A DNA stretch of 8,671 nucleotides, taken from positions 1 to 8,671 of the forward strand of contig JBLNBU010000104.1 of NCBI GenBank assembly GCA_050260215.1, written 5' to 3'. Both the position numbers and the translations under genes were made by a program. The notes below the pieces were generated by a model, which saw nothing but the letters and a program-made list of their open reading frames with translations, was not told the origin of the DNA and did not search any database. This DNA comes from JBLNBU01 sp050260215 (lineage in GTDB: Bacteria; Pseudomonadota; Alphaproteobacteria; Rhodospirillales; Magnetospirillaceae). This document shows, piece after piece, positions 6,742 through 8,671 of the stretch. The stretch's first letter is position 1. Every line of letters starts with the position of its first letter.

Positions 6742-7513
6742 AATAATAAACTTCTGGCGGCGCCTACCAACTGAAGCAGCCCCTTTCGTCCATCCGGACG
6801 ATATCCCTATATTAAGCTCATCTCGTGCAGGACATACTTCTGAACGTCCAATCGATTTCGACGCATTTATTTCTAGCGCACGATTTGGCGGGATCAACGA
6901 TAAAAAGTTACATTTGTCGCTTCTTCCAATACCTTACATTGGCGACATTGGTCGTGCGGATATTTTTATTTTATTACTGAACCCAGGATTCTCGCCCGCC
7001 GATTATTATGCTGAATACCGCCATGCGGGCTTCAGGGAACGTGCAATTAGGACGATACAGCAGGACAGCCTTGAAGGCGCGCTTCCGTTTTACTTTTTAG
7101 ACCCGCACTTGTGCTGGCATCCCGGTTTTAGCTGGTGGGAAGAGAAGTTGAGAGGCATTGCCAGCACCCTGGCAACGCATCGGTACCAGGGCCGCTATGA
7201 CCGCGCCCTAAGCGAACTGGCGTCGCGCATAGCTGCCGTTGAATTGGTGCCGTATCATTCTCGCTTCTACGGCGGGTTGCCCGTCGACAGACTACCTTCC
7301 TCCCTGGCAGCGATCGAATTTGCCCGGAACGTATTGGCCCCGCGCGCCGCCAACAATGAGATACTGGTGATAGTCACGCGCCAGATTCGGCAATGGGGCC
7401 TCCCACCTAGCGATGGCGTAGTGACTTATGAGGGCTTGGAACGTTCGGCAAGCTTAGGGATCATGAGCCCTGGTGGAAAAGCGATCCTGCGGCGGTTGTC
7501 GATTAGTCTATAA
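6728..7513 (+). CDS. Uncharacterised protein, possibly uracil-DNA-glycosylase-like fold
   Basis: A 261-aa soluble protein with a GTG start. A short hydrophobic strand followed by Asn-Pro-Gly appears in ADIFILLLNPGFSPADYY (77-94). A second conserved-looking block is FLDPHLCWHPGFSWW (123-137), a third is VELVPYHSR (171-179), and a fourth is a strand with ILVIVTRQIRQW (212-223). The 'LLLNPG' strand-loop and the Pro-Tyr loop loosely recall the UDG superfamily, whose active site has a similar strand-loop arrangement. The standard GxDPY and HPSP motifs are not present, so the assignment is tentative; the protein may belong to an unnamed family. It starts inside the preceding membrane-protein gene, so a joint function is likely. 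Composition varies along the gene: one line near 6961 is about 38% G+C and one near 7321 about 62%. No further co-directional gene follows before the transposase. Confidence 0.7.
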   Translation: MVRDEIINFWRRLPTEAAPFVHPDDIPILSSSRAGHTSERPIDFDAFISSARFGGINDKKLHLSLLPIPYIGDIGRADIFILLLNPGFSPADYYAEYRHAGFRERAIRTIQQDSLEGALPFYFLDPHLCWHPGFSWWEEKLRGIASTLATHRYQGRYDRALSELASRIAAVELVPYHSRFYGGLPVDRLPSSLAAIEFARNVLAPRAANNEILVIVTRQIRQWGLPPSDGVVTYEGLERSASLGIMSPGGKAILRRLSISL

Positions 7514-7559
7514 ACTCCTTCACACAGAAAGTTTTATGGGCGACACCTGCCGCCGAGCT

Positions 7560-7581
7560 CGCCAGGCATCTAAATCTGGCG
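7560..7581. terminator. Weak hairpin after the cassette
   Basis: cgccag (7560-7565) and ctggcg (7576-7581) pair over 6 bp with a 10-base loop, 46 bp after the last cassette stop. There is no T-tract behind it, so termination is only possible, not shown. Confidence 0.25.
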
Positions 7582-7632
7582 TAATTGCGGGCTCACTGCG
7601 AGGGATCGAGAGGATTAATCGCTCAAGTGTCG

Positions 7633-7656
7633 TGACCTGAGACCGAAGTTCCCTCC
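7633..7656. repeat. Candidate terminal inverted repeat of the IS3 element
   Basis: The stretch begins TGACCTGAGACCGAAG, lies immediately outside the OrfB stop codon and starts with the TG typical of IS3-family ends. The partner end is not identified, so it rests on position and the TGACCTG-type start only. Confidence 0.3.
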
Positions 7657-7658
7657 GG

Positions 7659-8564
7659 TTATGGGTGGAGTCCCGTGTGGTTTTGAAGCCCGAAGCGGGC
7701 GGTGATGGCAAGCAGGGGTGGGGCATGCCCCACCCCTGCTTGCTTTGCGGCCTTGGCGGCGGCTTCGGCGGGGGTGAGGCCGCCGAGGCCGGAATGGGGC
7801 CGTGCATGGTTGTAATCGTCCCGCCAATCGGCCAGGACGCGACGGGCATGGGGCGCTGACGCGAACAGCGTCTCGTTGAGGCATTCGTCGCGGAGCCTGC
7901 CGTTGAAGCTCTCGACGAAGCCGTTCTGCATGGGCTTGCCCGGGGCGATGTAATGCCAGTCCACCTGGTGATCCTGGCTCCAGCGCAGCATGGCCATGCT
8001 GGTGAACTCGGTACCGTTGTCGCTGACGATCATCAACGGCTTGCCGCGCCGGGCGAGCAGAGTGTCCAACTCGCGGGCGACACGGACGCCGGACAGCGAG
8101 GTGTCGGCCACCAGCGCCAGGCATTCGCGGGTGAAATCGTCCACCACGGTCAGGATGCGGAACCGCCGCCCGTCGCTGAAGGCGTCGGCGACGAAGTCCA
8201 GCGACCAGCGCTGGTTCGACCCTTGCGGGATCGTCATCGGCGCCCGCGTGCCCAGGGCGCGCTTGCGCCCGCCCCGCCGCCGCACCTGAAGTTTCTCTTC
8301 TGCATACAATCGACGCAGCTTCTTCTGGTTCATGCCATGGCCCTCCCGGGCCAGCAGGAGATGGAGGCGGCGATAGCCGAAGCGCCGCCGCTGCCGCGAC
8401 AGCTCGCGCAACCGCTCCCGGATCTCGGCATCGTCGGGGCGCCGGGAGCGGTAGCGGACCGACGACCGATCCGCCCCCAGCGCAAGGCACGCCCGCCGCT
8501 CGCTCACGCCGTGGTCGGCACAGACGTGAGCAACGGCAGACCGCACAGAGGCGGGCGTCACCAT
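7659..8564 (-). CDS. IS3-family transposase OrfB
   Basis: DDE transposase (rve integrase core), 301 aa from the ATG at 8564. An HTH_21-like N-terminal region (SERRACLALGADRSSVRYRS, about 21-40; RRRFGYRRLH, 59-68) precedes the catalytic core. The triad is D123 in SLDFVAD, D182 in VSDNGTEF and E218 in GFVESFNGR, with 35 residues between the last two, the IS3 spacing. YNHARPHSGLGGLTPAEA near the end is also typical. Family similarity starts at MVTPASVR, so I place the start there; the frame stays open upstream to the window edge with starts at 8639 (ATG) and 8651 (TTG). Normally OrfB is made by -1 frameshifting from OrfA, but no OrfA is seen, so expression and activity are doubtful. The C-terminal tail after TPAEAAAKAA is unusual and contains residues encoded by a 36-bp palindrome. 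Confidence 0.85.
   Translation of the reverse strand: MVTPASVRSAVAHVCADHGVSERRACLALGADRSSVRYRSRRPDDAEIRERLRELSRQRRRFGYRRLHLLLAREGHGMNQKKLRRLYAEEKLQVRRRGGRKRALGTRAPMTIPQGSNQRWSLDFVADAFSDGRRFRILTVVDDFTRECLALVADTSLSGVRVARELDTLLARRGKPLMIVSDNGTEFTSMAMLRWSQDHQVDWHYIAPGKPMQNGFVESFNGRLRDECLNETLFASAPHARRVLADWRDDYNHARPHSGLGGLTPAEAAAKAAKQAGVGHAPPLLAITARFGLQNHTGLHP
7708..7743. repeat. Perfect 36-bp palindrome inside the transposase 3' end
   Basis: Each 18-base arm is the exact reverse complement of the other with no spacer. The left arm is gcaagcaggggtggggca and the centre lies between 7725 and 7726. It encodes residues 274-286 of OrfB in frame. A second small hairpin, gcccg-aag-cgggc, lies 8 bp away at 7688-7700. 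As RNA it would be an extremely stable stem; as DNA it could extrude a cruciform. There is no T-tract for a classical terminator. Confidence 0.9.
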
Positions 8565-8637
8565 TAATGGGATGGTCCGCCCCGTCCAACCAACCGCACA
8601 CTGGACACCGGCAATCCAATCAGGGGAGACCAGGTTC

Positions 8638-8671
8638 ATGATCCGCAACAAACCCAGAGGGGCCGTGACCT
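8638..8671 (+). CDS. Possible start of a plus-strand gene cut by the window
   Basis: ATG at 8638 opens a frame of 11 codons to the edge (MIRNKPRGAVT). A purine-rich AGGGGAGA (8622-8629) lies 8 nt upstream, a good ribosome binding site. The frame lies opposite to the upstream extension of the OrfB frame, so only one of the two can be real coding sequence here. No family can be named from 11 residues. Confidence 0.25.
   Translation, partial: MIRNKPRGAVT

Larger units (their letters stand above)
7633..8564 (-). mobile_element. IS3-family insertion sequence remnant
   Basis: The segment contains a full-length OrfB and a candidate terminal repeat just beyond its stop. OrfA, which normally precedes and overlaps OrfB, is not encoded in any minus-strand frame of 8565-8671; two of the three frames are stopped there. 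The second terminal repeat and target duplication were not found, so the right limit given is only the start of OrfB homology. It may be a truncated copy, an internally rearranged one, or one cut by another element. Confidence 0.6.

Noticed and set aside
7615..8619. Minus-strand 334-codon frame overlapping the transposase
   Set aside because: It is an out-of-frame shadow of OrfB. The other frame holds the DDE triad and the whole IS3 core.
1..8671. CRISPR array
   Set aside because: No regularly spaced repeats of 23-40 bp were seen anywhere in the window.

Overview
GC-rich bacterial DNA, most likely from an alphaproteobacterium of the Rhodospirillales type (Magnetospirillum/Azospirillum-like). 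This is inferred from the high-GC flanking genes, the cyclase/AAA/TPR gene style and the IS3-family transposase; no rRNA or housekeeping gene is present to fix the taxonomy. The window has three compositional zones: GC-rich flanking genes (one hand-counted 60-base line near the start is about 75% G+C), a much poorer accessory block (several lines of 6421-7020 are about 38-40%), and a GC-rich insertion-sequence segment at the right.

Left part (1-4451): the C-terminal 848 residues of a large cytoplasmic signalling protein, with the tail of a class III nucleotidyl cyclase domain, then an AAA-type ATPase with Walker A and B, then a TPR-like helical region. It runs tail to tail into a TonB-dependent receptor gene on the other strand, and the two stop codons interlock. 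The receptor resembles the OprC/NosA copper receptors in its barrel but appears to lack the plug domain.

Middle (4452-5142): a 691-bp intergenic region between divergent genes, with no convincing gene. It holds AT-rich blocks, a perfect 10-bp inverted repeat with 21-bp spacing, a second AT-rich 10-bp inverted repeat, a short direct repeat and a C9 tract.

Accessory cassette (5143-7513): three co-directional genes. They encode an AlbA_2/Schlafen-type putative nucleic-acid-binding protein (366 aa), a small membrane-anchored protein of unknown function (133 aa), and a 261-aa protein whose Asn-Pro-Gly and Pro-Tyr-His motifs loosely recall the uracil-DNA-glycosylase fold. The last two overlap by 14 nt, so they are probably translationally coupled. 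Atypical composition, an adjacent transposase, an AlbA_2 protein and two unrecognised partners make this the best candidate in the window for an undescribed defence or mobile-element-control system. That role is inference.

Right part (7514-8671): an IS3-family OrfB transposase with an intact DDE triad on the minus strand. The expected OrfA is not found next to it. Its 3' coding end contains a perfect 36-bp palindrome. At the right edge a plus-strand start codon with a good ribosome binding site suggests another gene cut off by the window.
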